DNA from: Armillaria gallica
Lineage: Eukaryota > Basidiomycota > Agaricomycetes > Agaricales > Physalacriaceae
Reading direction: 5' to 3'
Length of the DNA: 64,000 nucleotides
Assembly (NCBI GenBank): GCA_037576215.1
Contig: JBANDB010000005.1
Coordinates: 4,588,001 to 4,652,000 of the forward strand
Below, piece by piece: positions 46,516 to 59,464 of this stretch (the first letter of the stretch is position 1; the number at the start of each line of letters is the position of its first letter). Under the pieces are notes generated by a model, which ran no database searches, was not told where the DNA came from, and saw only the letters and a program-made list of their open reading frames with translations. A program made the position numbers and the translations under genes.

Positions 46516-47814
46516 TCATATTAGTCTATGCTGGCATTTAATAAAGTCAAATGTCAGATGATGGGACACTTGCTGTAACCATTTCTGCAGCTGATAGATC
46601 TGATGTCTTACTCTACATTGTATCAAGGATTTTCTATTCCTCTCCAAAAAGGGTGCATAGGGTGTATTTAAAGCAATTAGAAAGGTATGAACCTTGTTAT
46701 TAGTTGAATAGTGAAGGACTGGATCACTGATGTTGTGATTCAGGGCTAGAGTATTAAAATTTTTGTTCCCACAACTAGCCCTCATGTTTGGGTCACTGTC
46801 AGAAACAGATAAGTCTGAGTCTGTCACTTTAAACATGGTTTTAGAATTAATGCTAGTATGCTCTGAGTGACCAGGGTATGTGGAAGTTTGTGAATAGCAT
46901 GGATCACAATGGAACAGACATTGAATTCCATTGTTGCTATCTTGACCTGAGTCAGGATTGCCAGGAGAACATTGTAGGTAAACACCTTTTTGCAACAGTT
47001 TCCTGCAATCTAATTCTTCAGAAATCTGAGCTTGGTGGGATGCTGCAACTAGATTATTATGTCAACAGAGACAGCAATTGTGAGATTCACTGACTTTGGA
47101 TTTCACACGAAGACAAAACTGATCTCAAAATTTAGTGCTCTATATGTTGCCAGGATACTGTTCCTCATTTCCTGTCACAGTATAGTATACTCCTGCCAAG
47201 CTCCAGTCAGAGGCTGAGTTCTGACAAGAGGTCTTTGACTTGAGATGATTGGAATGTGATGCAGGAGGAACAGTAGAAAGGTAATATTCTGGTTTTCCAA
47301 GGTGGACTCTATCAGCATTACACTGAGCTGTGAGAAGGGTTTCATCTAGCATTATGCATGTCTGACATTCATGCCAGTCATGGACATTATCAAGTATATA
47401 GAGGAAATTCTTGACACGAATGTGGTACTGCAAGGCATATATCTCAAAGCCATTGGCTGTTAAGCCCTTCACAGTGTTGATGGCCCATACAGATGATCAG
47501 AGGTCTGAATAACCAAAGGTTGCAAGAGATGAAGAGGCTAATAAATGGCAAGTCATCAATTTGGTGAGAAGTTCCTGATAGATCTTCTCATCTAATTTGT
47601 ACATGACATCTTTCACAAACATAGTACAGGCAGAAACAGACATGAGAAGGCAATCCAGAATGCTTGTCTCTTCTGGAAAGATCTTCATGTACTGGTTGTG
47701 TATTAAAATACTGGCAGTTTGTAAGCCATTCCCGAGTTTCCTGTTCCTGCCATGTTCAAGTAACTGTATGATGTGATCCTTGCATGCCTGCAAATGTGAA
47801 TGCTTTGTGAACAT
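46516..47814 (-). pseudogene. gag remnant of Gypsy-3
   Basis: Minus-strand readings at 47814-47497 and 47472-47140 are collinear with the gag of Gypsy-2 (34.75-35.2 kb). Shared features include an ILIHNQYMK/FLSHNQYNG block, an MYKLDEKIYQ/MYRLNDKTYQ block and a GFEIYALQ/DFEIYALH block. The reading at 46995-46516 continues the region with weaker resemblance. Stops and shifts separate the parts. No pol is found to the left. Confidence 0.65.
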
Positions 47815-47826
47815 GAATAAGAAAAA

Positions 47827-48956
47827 CAGCTCAATAATCCACAGCTAAACAGCACCTCATGATCTGCTCTTCACTTAATAAAACCACATGGTTTGCATCC
47901 ATACACAGCAACGTCAAAGACTTGCTGTTACTTTAGAACCACAGATACCATATGTTTACTATGGCTATTACAAAAGCCAAGGACTTACAGCCTTACTAAG
48001 GCTTCGATGAATATTCTATTTATAGGATCATACTTGTAGTATAAAAACTAGGTAGAAACCACATTTTTAGAGCTAGTTCTTACCCAGTTGACGAGGCTAC
48101 AGCATTACCAGTCAGCTATGGTTACTCCAAGTTATCCATCCCTGCTTGCTTTACTCTTAACATTGTTGGTTTGCTTTGTTAATTGCACCAATACACAAAA
48201 TCTTGCGTCAATAACTTGCTTTTGTCTTTTAATGCCCCAACATCACTTCACTTTCACCACATAGGATTGTTTCATCACTTTCATCTTCTACATCGCCATC
48301 ATTTTCATTGTCCAGTTCAGTATTGCCTCCATGTAGGCCCAGTTCAGCATCATTCTCCATAGAATCACTCTTGTCTTTATCATTGTTCAGAGTTGCCATG
48401 CATCTATTGCTGCAGCACCCCACTCAGCACCTCAGTTACCACAATTTCTCCCAGTTTCTTGCAGTCTCCATATGTTTATTGCTATTGTTTCAACTCACAA
48501 TATTAGGTACACCCCCAAGCCACATTTACTAGGCTATTTCAATGTCCTCTAGTCCATTGCTACGATTTCTAGTTCACCCCATGATTTCTAGAGCATTGCT
48601 ACAATTTCCAGTCCTTCCACACAATTTCTAGTCCATCCCCATGTTTTACAGTCTATCCCAACATTTTCTAGCACATTGCTATGATTTCTAGAGCATCCCC
48701 ATGATTTTCTAGACCCATTTTTGTGATTTCTAGACCATTTTCGCAGCCAATGTCTACTAGTACTCCTTGACCAAGAGTACTACTTTGCTGATTAAAAAGT
48801 CGCAGTGTATCTTGCATTATTGAGGAATTGACTGCACAGAGGTGCACCGAACCACTTGCACACACATTGCCTTGATTGCTGTGTTGCTATGTTAATTGCC
48901 TAAGCTCTTCCTGAGTTTTGGGTGTCGCCATTGCCATGGAAGTCTTAGGCCCATCA
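47827..48956 (+). repeat. Inverted copy of LTR family E inside Gypsy-3 gag
   Basis: It is homologous to 39580-40850 in reverse orientation, with matching landmarks near both ends. It separates the N-terminal gag piece (49111-48957) from the rest (47814 onward), so it interrupts the gene. A clear target duplication was not found, so the exact ends are approximate. Confidence 0.55.
48540..48745. repeat. Minisatellite, about 20-bp unit
   Basis: About nine imperfect copies of a unit containing ATTTCTAG, followed by a CCAT.CC-like segment, are arranged in tandem within the LTR-E copy. Confidence 0.6.
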
Positions 48957-49111
48957 TCAGTGATATCCACAGGGTCAACTGGCAACATGAGTGGTGCTTG
49001 AGAGTCTGTGAATGTGAATGAATCATCACACAGATGATGGAATGGGGGAGAGAATTGTGAAGCAAGCAAATGAATTGGTGAAATGGATTCAGGCATGATA
49101 TTTAAATCCAA
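48957..49111 (-). pseudogene. N-terminal gag fragment of Gypsy-3
   Basis: A reading starts at 49111, 90 bases inside the LTR, at the place of the gag start in Gypsy-2. It runs about 52 codons into the inserted LTR-E sequence. Confidence 0.45.
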
Positions 49112-49180
49112 TGCAAGTAGGTGTGATTAAGTGCTGAAGTGAGTATTGAATAGTGGATAAATCAATTCCCTCTACAAGAT

Positions 49181-49200
49181 GTTCCCAATGTGTCCACCAA
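49181..49200 (-). other. tRNA-type primer binding site of Gypsy-3
   Basis: On the minus strand TTGGTGGACACATTGGGAAC follows the LTR, the same primer site as in Gypsy-2. Confidence 0.65.
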
Positions 49201-49664
49201 TGTTAAGAATCAGAGTATTTCAAGTAATACACAAGATAATGAATACTCAAGTAAAACCCAAATTATGAGTGAGGATGTCCAAAAGCCGAGTTCCAACCAC
49301 CAAGAGGGATCTAATATGGGTGCTAACAAGTGCTAGGCATAATTGGGAAGCAGTTGATTGGCAAGCACTAGATGTAACCAATCAGGAATGCTTAAATTAC
49401 ACAGCTAAGTGAACGTTTGAAGATGGGTAAAATTAGATTCACATTTCCCTAATACAATTTATCTACAAGTTTATATACTAAGTGAAGGTTTGAGTCATTA
49501 TTATTCTACAATATTCCATAATATTCTAGTATTAATACAAAGAATTGAGAAAGTAACAGAAAGTAATAGAAAATACCAGTGAGTCACTGTTAAGACCAAG
49601 AAGGCCAAGTATGGGCATGTGTTGACTCATGCACCAAGTCAATGGATGGGTGAAATCCATAACA
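49201..49664 (-). repeat. 5' LTR of Gypsy-3 (464 bp)
   Basis: It begins TGTTAAGAATC on the plus strand and ends CATAACA. A minus-strand TATATAAA lies at 49470-49477. It shares several landmarks with the Gypsy-2 LTR and belongs to a sister family. No partner LTR was found in the window, so the element is truncated. Confidence 0.75.
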
Positions 49665-51930
49665 CACACCTATATTGTAATCTCATCCACCTGGATTTAT
49701 GTTCATGTATCCTTTGAACATTCAACAGGGAGTGTTTGAGCTGTTTTCAAGATGGTGCTTGCTTTCAAAATATGGCTGCAAAGGTGGCTTGCTTCCTGCT
49801 GCTGCTGGACACACCAGTCCCATCATTTCTTAGACCTTTGTGTGAGATACTTGCTGTGAGAAGGAGCCTATCCACAAGAACCATGAGAAAGAGCATGTCA
49901 GAGAAGAGGAAGACTCACATTGTTTTCCATTTGTCCATTTCTGCCTCACTGAACTGGATCAGCTGGTTGTGACAGGCTACTTTAGTCCCAGAGTAGGGGA
50001 GACTGAATTGTTTGCATAGTTTCTCAAAATAACCAGTCAGATTACCTGTTAGTGATCTGGTTTTATCATCAGGTGTGTGTGAGATGAGAAAGTGAGGAAT
50101 AAGAAACACACAGATTCAAACTCTCACATTGCAAGTTCCTATTCTCATTGAGCTTGTAGATGCCATCAACATGGGGAAACTGATAATAGACTGGGCCTTC
50201 TTCCACTGAAGCTGGCAGAGTTTCTGCAACAGTATCTGTCTGCAGCCAAAGATATGTTAGAGATGGTAGTGGGCAGGGTGGAGATGATAGAAACAGCACT
50301 GAGGACAGCACTGAGGACTACCTCAAGGATGGTGGCCATGGTGGTGATGGCTGAAACATAGTCATGTAAACCACAGCTCATTTGGGGTGCTTTTCAAGGC
50401 ACCTGATCTTCAGGTAGAAACTGAGCAGGATAAAACCAATGACAAGAGCAAAAACACCAAAACCAGACAAGCCAGCAATGAGGCTGCAACATTGCTACTG
50501 TGTGGTGGACCCCCTAGTAGATGTAATTCAATTCAAAAAGAAATAGCAGAGAAGGTGAGGCAGAGGCAGAAGAGGAAGAAAAGGAGAAAATGAGGAGTTT
50601 CAATCAAATAAGCAAATCTGCATACATGCTATCAGGAGTGCATCTTGCATGATCCAACATGTGCCAGCACAGCCAGCAGCCCATGCATGGGAGCAAAGGG
50701 GCACAGCCAAACAAAACAATAGTATACCAAATAGACAGGGCTCAATACTCATGCTTGGGGGTTGCTACTGATAGCAACTGCTAGCAACTGCAGTTTGAAC
50801 TGAGTCAGAATTATGCTGGAATTTATAGTTTGGAGTGTGATGCTATTGGTCTTGCAATTGCACTGGCCACCTCCTCCTCTCTGCCAAAGTCAGAGATCTG
50901 TCTTTGAGTAATTACATTCTTAGTGACTGAATATTTATAAGTCTGCCTCATTTCTAGGCCATAGTTTTTACTTTACCTTATTCATGAAATGATACTTAGT
51001 ACAGCTTCAGTCTCATGAGAAGAAGTTTTTTTAATACCAGATGCCCATTTACTGTAAAGTTCCCTCAAGTAAGATCCAAATTGAAGGTGCTGACAGCCAG
51101 TTGATGCTGAATGCTCCTACTGCAACAGTGAACACCAATAAAACACCATAGCAGTGAGCTGCACTTGGCTGAATATTCAAACTCTGGTCAGTAGCAACTT
51201 AGCTGCTACAATTTGTAAAAGATTCACAAATTAGATCAAAACCCTTGATCAAGAACCACCATCATGTGAGGTTTGGTGACCAGCCACTCCAAGCCTGGCT
51301 CAAGGGGTTCTGCTTGTCAAGATGTCAAGCAGATGAATCAGTCATTCCTGCACCTTCACTGGCCAGGAGAAATGTCTCATAGTCTTGAGATATCCCAGAT
51401 TTTCTGGCCAGAGCCACTAACTACATCAATGTAGTAGCTAGTTGACATTCTCCCAATACCTGCCCTTAGGTTATTCTCTCATTGAGTAGGCTGTCTAATA
51501 GAATGAACATCCCTCCTTCAGACCTCCCTCATGCTGATGCTGATCAGGTAGCAAATGTTTGACAACCAGTGTGCCCAAGCCTTTAGCCACTGAAACTGTC
51601 AGTTTCAGCCTGTGACAAACTAGCAGTATAGTCACATCACACAAATCACTCTTGACAATCACATCTGGCATATTTACTATGAGGTGGGGCTACTCAACAA
51701 GGACATCTGCAAACTCTATATGTGTCAGTCAGCCAGCACACTCTTTATGGAAAGCACAGAAATTTGCCACTCAACCAAGGATGTTGCCTCTGCCACCCAG
51801 CAACAAGCTGAACAAAGGACAAGCCATGACTCATGAATGATCTTACATTGTCCTAGGAGGAACAAAGGTGGTCTAAATATTTATAAAGGACCTTACCCAG
51901 CCCTGAGCCCTTTTCTACTCACCTAATCAG
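49665..51930. other. Unassigned; may include the LINE 5' leader
   Basis: Short plus-strand readings (49736-49972, 50387-50593 with a Lys/Arg-rich end, and 51652-51840) show no family features. The last 600 bp could be 5' leader of the LINE. No promoter or repeat boundary was identified. Confidence 0.25.
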
Positions 51931-51947
51931 CCACCCTGTCATTCTCC

Positions 51948-53240
51948 AATGCCTCAAGCACTGTCTCTATAAGAGACAACCCTAACAAAAAGCAGAAAGT
52001 CTCAGAGGGATCCTCTAGGCCCAAAGTGCATTGCTTCTCTCTTCCTGACCCTCTGTCTCTGATATTTCTCCAGGAATCACACCAGGTTAATAATGATGAA
52101 GACTGGGAAGCTCGACAAAAGACACCCAAACCCTCTGACTTTCTTACAATGGCCTACGAGCTACCCAACCCTCGAAACACAGCAAACCTACCCACTGCAA
52201 AAGAGGCTTTCTCCTACAATAAATTCTCCTGCTCTGGGAAAAAACCCTCCATTCTCCTGACAGAATCTGCCACCCCCTTCACTGACACCACCTTCCTTAA
52301 AATATATGTACCCTGGAATCACCTCATTGCAGATTTCCTAGAGGATCTCTGAAATGACATCACAGCCTCCCTGAACTCCTTCCTTGCAGCAATCCCCTAT
52401 GGCACTGGCCTCAAATTCTACATGGAAAATCCCTGCACTGATATTCTTCTCAAAGATTTCCTTAAAGGATTTGACTTCCCAGACAAGGGCACTATCACAG
52501 CATTCTTTCCAATAGAAACAAAAAAGGAAAAGAAAGCTAGAAAGAAAGACAAGAAATGTAGTAGGAAGAGTGCCTTTGACAAACCATGGCTACTCATCAT
52601 CACAGGCATTTCCGAGAATTTCACCAGGTACCTGCTCTGGCACCAGAGCTTCGCCATCTCTTCTCAAGTAGTGTGGAACTTTGTCCCCTTCAATCCTAAC
52701 ACCCTCACCTGGATTATAGTGGCCTTTCAAGGAAATGTCATCTGCAATGATGCCTCCCTCATAGCCAAAGCTCTGGCCTGTCTTAAATCAGCAGCTTAGC
52801 ATGATATTCCCCTGCAAAACCTCATCAAATGCATCACCCAATCACAGGGAAACTTTAGTAACTCAGTTGAGCTCACCATCAGGATGACGCAGTCCTGGCA
52901 TCTTCTCTATATCAAGATGAAGAACCTTGATAACGACAAGAGACTGGTGTTAATGCTTATGGGTGAACCTATCACCGCTGACCTTGATCTTCATTGGGCA
53001 CTGACAGCCTACATCCGACGACTCAAAGTTCATATACACTATCAACAGCTATTGAACATTGACAAGATCATTGGCTGTGATTGGTGCAAGAATCCAAGCC
53101 ACCCAAGCCATGCTTGCCCCTTCCCTGAGGTTGATGCAGCATAGTATGGCCCCACTACTGAGGAACTTTGGCTGCACATGATGAAGTCAGAAACCCCCAA
53201 TGATCCAAGCTGAAAATAGAAGGAGGGAAACAAGAAGCTG
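51948..53240 (+). pseudogene. LINE ORF1 (gag-like), broken
   Basis: One frame runs from about 51.95 kb with stops at 52350 (TGA), 52797 (TAG) and 53142 (TAG). A basic KKEKKARKKDKK-type stretch (near 52.52 kb) precedes the middle domain. A CCHC motif (C-x2-C-x4-H-x4-C) lies at 53076-53117, near the C-terminus. ORF1 proteins bind element RNA. The layout agrees with ORF1 of mushroom Tad1-like LINEs as I remember them. The true start is unclear. Confidence 0.75.
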
Positions 53241-53788
53241 GGAGGTCACTCTAAATGTGGAAGAAACCATGATGATGGCTGGAAAATAGTCAGGTGTGAT
53301 AAAAAGTAGTCCATTTACCACTTAAGTGCCACTTGTTGTAACAATTTTTACTTCTAATAGAGATCCATTGTTTCACTTGTTTGATCTTGGTGAGCTGCAA
53401 GCTCAAAAAGTAAACCCAGGGGTGAGACTGGGGAAGATGAGGAGTCCATTGGGGCAACCTAACACTCACCAAAGTATCTTCCTGTTCTGATGTACTGATG
53501 GCTTAGTGGAGGTAAGTTAGACTGCTGAACAGGGAGGGGCAATACAACAACATCTCCAAACAGGACCAGATGGAGCCTATATCGCTTGTAATGCCTTCCC
53601 TCTCACCAGGGAAGATACATTCAAGTGAATTCATCATGCATACAAGTGGTTTGGCAATCTGTATGTGATCTAACAGTGCTACTAACAGTTTAGACAATAG
53701 GAATACTACAAACTTTTTTATAGGTGGTTACAGTTCTGGTCTCACACTACCTAGTCAAGGCTCTGATGTACCTGCCAGTTATTCCTCC

Positions 53789-56700
53789 TTGCAAGATGGT
53801 AGTGTGAGTAGCAATGGTGGGGAACCAGCTTCAGAATTCCTGGAGAATGGTGTGGTTGACCTATCATCGCATGGTTCTCCAGACAATGAAAGAAATATGC
53901 CAGCTGAATCCCAGTCTGTACCATGTACAAGACAGGAAACATCCATGCAAGTCCCCAGTGGTAGATGTCGGAGAGACTACACTCAAAGATGTTTGTCGAG
54001 CCTCTTGACCAACTCATGTGCTTCAAATCCTCTCATGAATATGATCCCAAATAGTGAGAGTGACAATGCTATACATCAGGAAGTGATTGAGCCATGCTCT
54101 CCACTGACTGACCCTTTGGGTACACCCAATGACACACCAATACTAGGGAGACGCTATCCAGAACTAAATAGCCATTCATAAGGCCCCTCAACAAACAGAC
54201 AAGAGAGACAGATGATAGACTGAAAGGCAACAAAGTCTGCTATAATAGTATCATGCCTGAACATAAATGGCTTTGCCAGTGCGGGTGCAGGTGACAGTAT
54301 CCAGGGCAGTAAATGGTGCCATATAAACCAGCTTCTCTGAACATTGAGGACAGGGATTCTTGTAGTTTCCAAGGAACACCTAACAGAGAGACAGTGCTCT
54401 GAGCTCGAGAACCTTTTTGCCTGATGAATGAAAATCCAATTCACTGCCAATCCTGGAAATCCAACTAGCAAAGGTGGGGTTGCAATAGTTCTCAATAAAC
54501 AGCCCACCCAATGGCACCATGTCAAAACAAAAGTTATAGTGCCTGGATGAGCATTACTTCTAAAGATCAGATAGCATAATGATGAGAACCTGATAATTTT
54601 AGGCATCTACACACCAAATGTTACAGCTAGCAATGCAAGAGAGGTGATTGACTTCTTCAGAATGCTAAATGATTTCTTCATAAACCACCCAGATTGGAAA
54701 TCTGACTATATGAGGGGTCACATGAATTTTGTAGAGAATGCAATTGATCGTCTTCCAATGTGTACAGACCATGCAGATGTCAGAGCTGCCTTTGATGACC
54801 TTAAAGGGCTATTAAGCCTATGAGATGGCTGGCAGAACACCTTCCCTGACAAGAGGGACTTCACCTACTGCTGCAAAAAAAGTGTACAACTTGAAGGTTC
54901 AAGCAAAAGGTTATTAAGACATACCAATTGTGAATAGACTGTATCTATATAACCAATAGACTCTTTGAAATGGCCAGACAGTGGAAAATTCAGCCAGTTA
55001 GTATTAGAGATCTTCACAAGTGTCACTCACAGACACTTGCATTTTTTTATTATTTAAAGAACTCATGATTGAAATATGCAAAAAGGACAAAAAAATAACC
55101 AATCTCCACTATTTTTTGAGCTCTATTCAATGGTAATTGGGGTTTTATATTTCAAGCACATTAAGAATTTATAAATGTCATCCAAATATAAAACCCCAAT
55201 TACCATTGAATAGAGCTCAAAAACTGGTGGAGATTGGTTATTTTTTTGTCCTTTTTGTGTATTTCAATCATGAGTTCTTTAAATAACAAAAAAATGCAAG
55301 TGACACTCATGAAGATCTCTAGGACTCAGTATTAGAGGCATGGATCATAATATGGTATCCATACAAGTTGCACATGAAGCTGCCCCCATGATAGGTAAAG
55401 GCAGATGGGCCTGTCCAGACTACATACTCCAAGACAGACTGCTAGCAGACAAGATCAAAGAACTAGAGATAGCAGCCCAAAAGGAACAAGCTGCAATAAA
55501 ACAGGCAGGTAGAACAAGTCTCTCAAACTCCCAAAGAGTCTACCACAAATTCATTACAGAAGCAATGAACCAAACTAGAGAGAGAGAACAGGATATCAAG
55601 TGTTATGCCTAGTTGAGAGAAACAAACCTCAATAAGGCTATAAGTGAGTTGTCAAATGACTATGATTTGAGTGAAGTAGAACAGTCAGAAAAACTGGCCA
55701 ATCTCAAAAAAGAACTCCAAAATATTAAAAGAGAGGAACATGACTCAATATGTTGCTTCATAGCTATGAAAGATTGTTTAGAAAGAGAGATGGTCTCAAA
55801 ATTTTACTTCCAAGTAAACAAGAAGTTGAAGCCTAGAGACATGATATGAGCATTTGAGATCCCAAACAATGTAGGAACCGACACAGATCACAGAAGCCAT
55901 CTCCATATTGACAGAGCCCAACCAGATAATAAGAGGCCAATGGACCCTCAACCGAGATATGAGAGCTATTCTCCTAAAATGGCAGAAATTATGAGAGACT
56001 ACCACAGAGATACCTTTCAGAACAATGGCATAAATGTTAATGAAGGTGCCAGACATGAAATAATGATGAAAGTCCTTGAAAACATCAGAATAGGGCCATC
56101 TGAAGAAAACAAAGAGCTCTTTAAGACCAAATTATCCAGAGATGAAGTCCTGACACTTCTGAAACTCTCAAAAAACAATTCAGCCCTCAGAATAAATGGC
56201 ACAACCAATAAATTCTTCAAAGTCCTTAATAATAGGTATATCAAGGATGAGCAAAAAGAAATCCCAAGTTTCAATATTGTAGGAATGCTCCTCAAGGTCT
56301 TCAACAATATTGAAGAATTTGGTGTGGATACTTCCACAAACTTCACTGAAGATTGGATTTGCCTAATCTACAAAAAGAACAATCAAAATAAAATGTCAAA
56401 CTACTGCCCAATAACCCTCCTAAACTCCAAATATAAGCTTCTGACAAAGGCTTTATCTATCAAGCTAGTGAGCTCAGCTCCAGAATTAATTCATAAGGAC
56501 CAGGCAGGTTTTATCCCCGGTTGACAGATCACAAACCAAACAAAGCTAATCAGGATGATAATTGACCATGCAGATTTAACTGAACAAAATGGTATGATAG
56601 TAGCACTCAACCAAGAAAAGGCATATGATAAGATACATCATGACTACCTGTGGAGAGTCCTGGAAGCATTCCAAATACCATCCCCCTTCATCAAAACAGT

Positions 56701-59464
56701 AAAGTTGTTATATGAATATGCCCAAACAAGAGTGATGGTAAATGGATTCCTTAGCTCACCCTTCCAGGTTACGTGTAGGGTATGTCAGGGCGACCCTCTC
56801 TCATGTCTTCTCTTTGACCTAGCCATTGAATCACTGGTGGAAATGCTATGCACATCTAGCTTGAAAGGACTAGAAATACCAGGTACCAAAGAATGTCTGA
56901 TAGTGAACCTTTTTGCAGATGACATGACAACCTTTCTTCATGAGGATAATGACTTTGATGATCTAATGATGCTCCTTAATAAATGGTGCCTAGCTAGTGG
57001 AGCACAATTCAATGTCGAAAAAACACAGATCATCCCAATAGGAAGTAAGGAATTCTGCCTGAACCTGCTAGAACACCAAAAATCCAAGGAAGTATTCAGG
57101 CAGATTCCAGAGGACATACACATAGTTAAGGAGAGTGATGCAATACAGATCCTGGGAGCATGGTTCAGAAATGAAATCCCCAACAACACAGCATGGATCC
57201 CAATCCTTGACAAGATAGAAAAAAGTTTGGACCACTAGGAAATGTCTCACCCATCCATCCTAGGGTACTGCATTATTATACAATCTGTTATAGAGGGACT
57301 AACCCAGTACTTGACAGCCATATAGGGAATGCCAAAACACATAGAGGACAAACTTGAAAAAAGAGTTCAAAAATTCATCTGGGAAGGACAAACCAAGAAT
57401 CTGGTCAATCTTGAGATGCTCAAGTCCCCAAGAGACCAAGGAGGATTAGACATCCTTGACATAGGTGCATGCAACAAAGCTATTGAAGTAATGTGGGTCA
57501 AAGCACTTCTATCTGAAGAGATGCCAACTTGGTCCCTTTTCACCCATGATATCATAGCCCACATAGCCCCAAAAACAGAGAGGAATATAAACCAAGAGAT
57601 GAAGATGAACATCTTCCTACAATCCTTTAGCACCAAAAAAACAAATCTACTGTGAGACCTACAAAGAATTCTGAACATTGCCAAGGACACAGGAGTGTAG
57701 GCAGAAGGTATTGCTTTCTCAAGAGATATTCCCTGTAGTCACCCAATCTGGTTCTATTCCAAAGCTGACCCATGCATCAGGCATCTAACCTGATTGTCAG
57801 CAAGTGTCTGCCTCTGGGAGAACCACAATATATGTCTGGTAGGAGAAGCAGAGGAAACATCACTCTTCCTAGATGATCTGAACCACAACTCAAGGTGCAA
57901 GCAAAGGTATAAATGCCATGTATGTGTAGCAATGAGAGAGAACATAGGCTGCTCAAACCCACATGTGTGTATGATCTGTGCAAAGGAACTAATGGACACC
58001 CTCCCTGAGAAATGGGATCCACACTTGATGCTTCCAGAAGACTATGAAGAAGGCCCAGCACAACTAGAGGAAGGCTATGAATTTGACCGTAGAATCACAG
58101 CAGAGGGCCCAGTTGCAAGTGTCTTCTGAATCTTCATAGAGGGCATTACATGCAATGAAGTCCCAGACCTGAGACTTAGCATATCGACAAATAATTTAAT
58201 CCAAGCTGCATTCAATGGGTCATATATAGATGATTGATCAGCAGAGGCCAAAGCAGGTGCAGGAATATATACTGAAGGCAAAAATGGCCTCCAACTCACA
58301 ATACAAGTACCCACCTCTATGCCTCAATCAAACCAATCTGAGGCAGTGATCGCAATTAAAGAACTAGCTGACAGAGTAGACGAAAGGATTGCCCTCAAAA
58401 ATGTGACCAACTCCAAATATGTGCTAAAACACTTAACAACCTCACTTCAAAAAATAAAAGATATGGGATACATTGGCATCCCAAATAAGATTATTCAAAC
58501 AATGGTTGCCAGCTTCCAGAGCAGAAAACAGAGATCCATCCTAAAATAGGTTAAAGGACACCAAGGCCACCCAGGAAACAAAAGGGCAGCTAGGCTAGCA
58601 GAGGAAAGAGCCAGAAAGGACTCAGAGGAAATTGTCAGCCTAGAGATTACCCCAAAACTACAACTTACAAGTACAGCACTTAACAAGATGTCTCAGAGCC
58701 AAGCCTACAAAGCTTTCAGAGAGCAAAGCCTCCAAAAATTACCGCACCATATAAAGACAGAAAAGAACATCCAGCTAGTGATGTGGGAAGCAGAAGAAGC
58801 CTTCGGTGTCAAGCCCACTGAGTCAATGTTGTGAAGGCCACTAAGACATAAAGACATAGACTGAAGCACAAGGTACCTACTATAGATGACCATGCATGAC
58901 ATGTATAGAGTAGGTTCAAAATGGCTACACTTTGCTCCACAGTACCATGAACGTGCATACTGTAAGCACTGTGGCAACTGTTTGGATAGCATAAAGCACA
59001 TAATGACAGCCTGCTCCATGCCAGGCCAAAGGGACATCTGGGATCTCACAAAATTGGCTCTAGAGCAGAGAGAGATACCCTGGTCCCCACCCTCACTAGC
59101 AACAGTATTGACCAGCACATCCCCAGTCTTGAAATCCCCAGCAGTCAACTGAGACAGTGAGAGAGAACACTTCTACCAGATCATAATGACATCCTCAGTG
59201 CAAGTTATCTGAAATGCGAGATGTGAACAAGTTATTAAACAAGAAAATGTCCCGCTCCACCCAGAATACATCCAAAATATGTGACTGAAGAAAATTAACA
59301 GGAAGCTTGAGCTAGACTGCCTGATGACGCATGAGTGCTTCAGGAAAAAAGCACTCCAAAAGAACCATGTTATGAGGACATGGTCTGGCTCGATTCTGAA
59401 TAAGCATCAGCTTTCCAAAGACTGGATGGAAGCTGGCAGAATTTTAGTGAATATAACATTATAG
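53789..59464 (+). pseudogene. LINE ORF2 (EN-RT-RNaseH-CCHC), broken
   Basis: An N-terminal Ser/Pro-rich linker leads to an AP-type endonuclease from about 54.22 kb (SCLNINGF start, ILGIYTPN block, VENAIDRLP block). After a small frame change near 54.92 kb the region is cut by a 318-bp foldback at 55010-55327. From 55338 a single frame continues to 59464. RT lies at about 55.95-57.24 kb, with the FADD catalytic motif at 56912-56923. RNase H lies near 58.19-58.61 kb. A C-x2-C-x7-H-x4-C motif lies at 58961-59014. About a dozen TGA/TAG stops interrupt it, for example near 55610, 56522, 57236, 57653, 58127 and 58547. The enzyme would nick target DNA and copy the RNA in place; this copy cannot. Confidence 0.85.
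55000..55337. mobile_element. 318-bp foldback MITE inside LINE ORF2
   Basis: The insertion is flanked by a perfect 10-bp direct repeat, AGTATTAGAG, at 55000-55009 and 55328-55337. The element is almost entirely two inverted arms of about 145 bp around a short AT-rich loop. Both arms contain TAAAGAACTCATGATTGAAA and CAATGGTAATTGGGGTTTTA. The right arm has about nine extra terminal bases and the left a small internal duplication. Removing the insert and one repeat restores a continuous ORF2 reading across the site. The superfamily is not certain; a duplication of 8-10 bp would fit Mutator-like or hAT. Confidence 0.85.
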
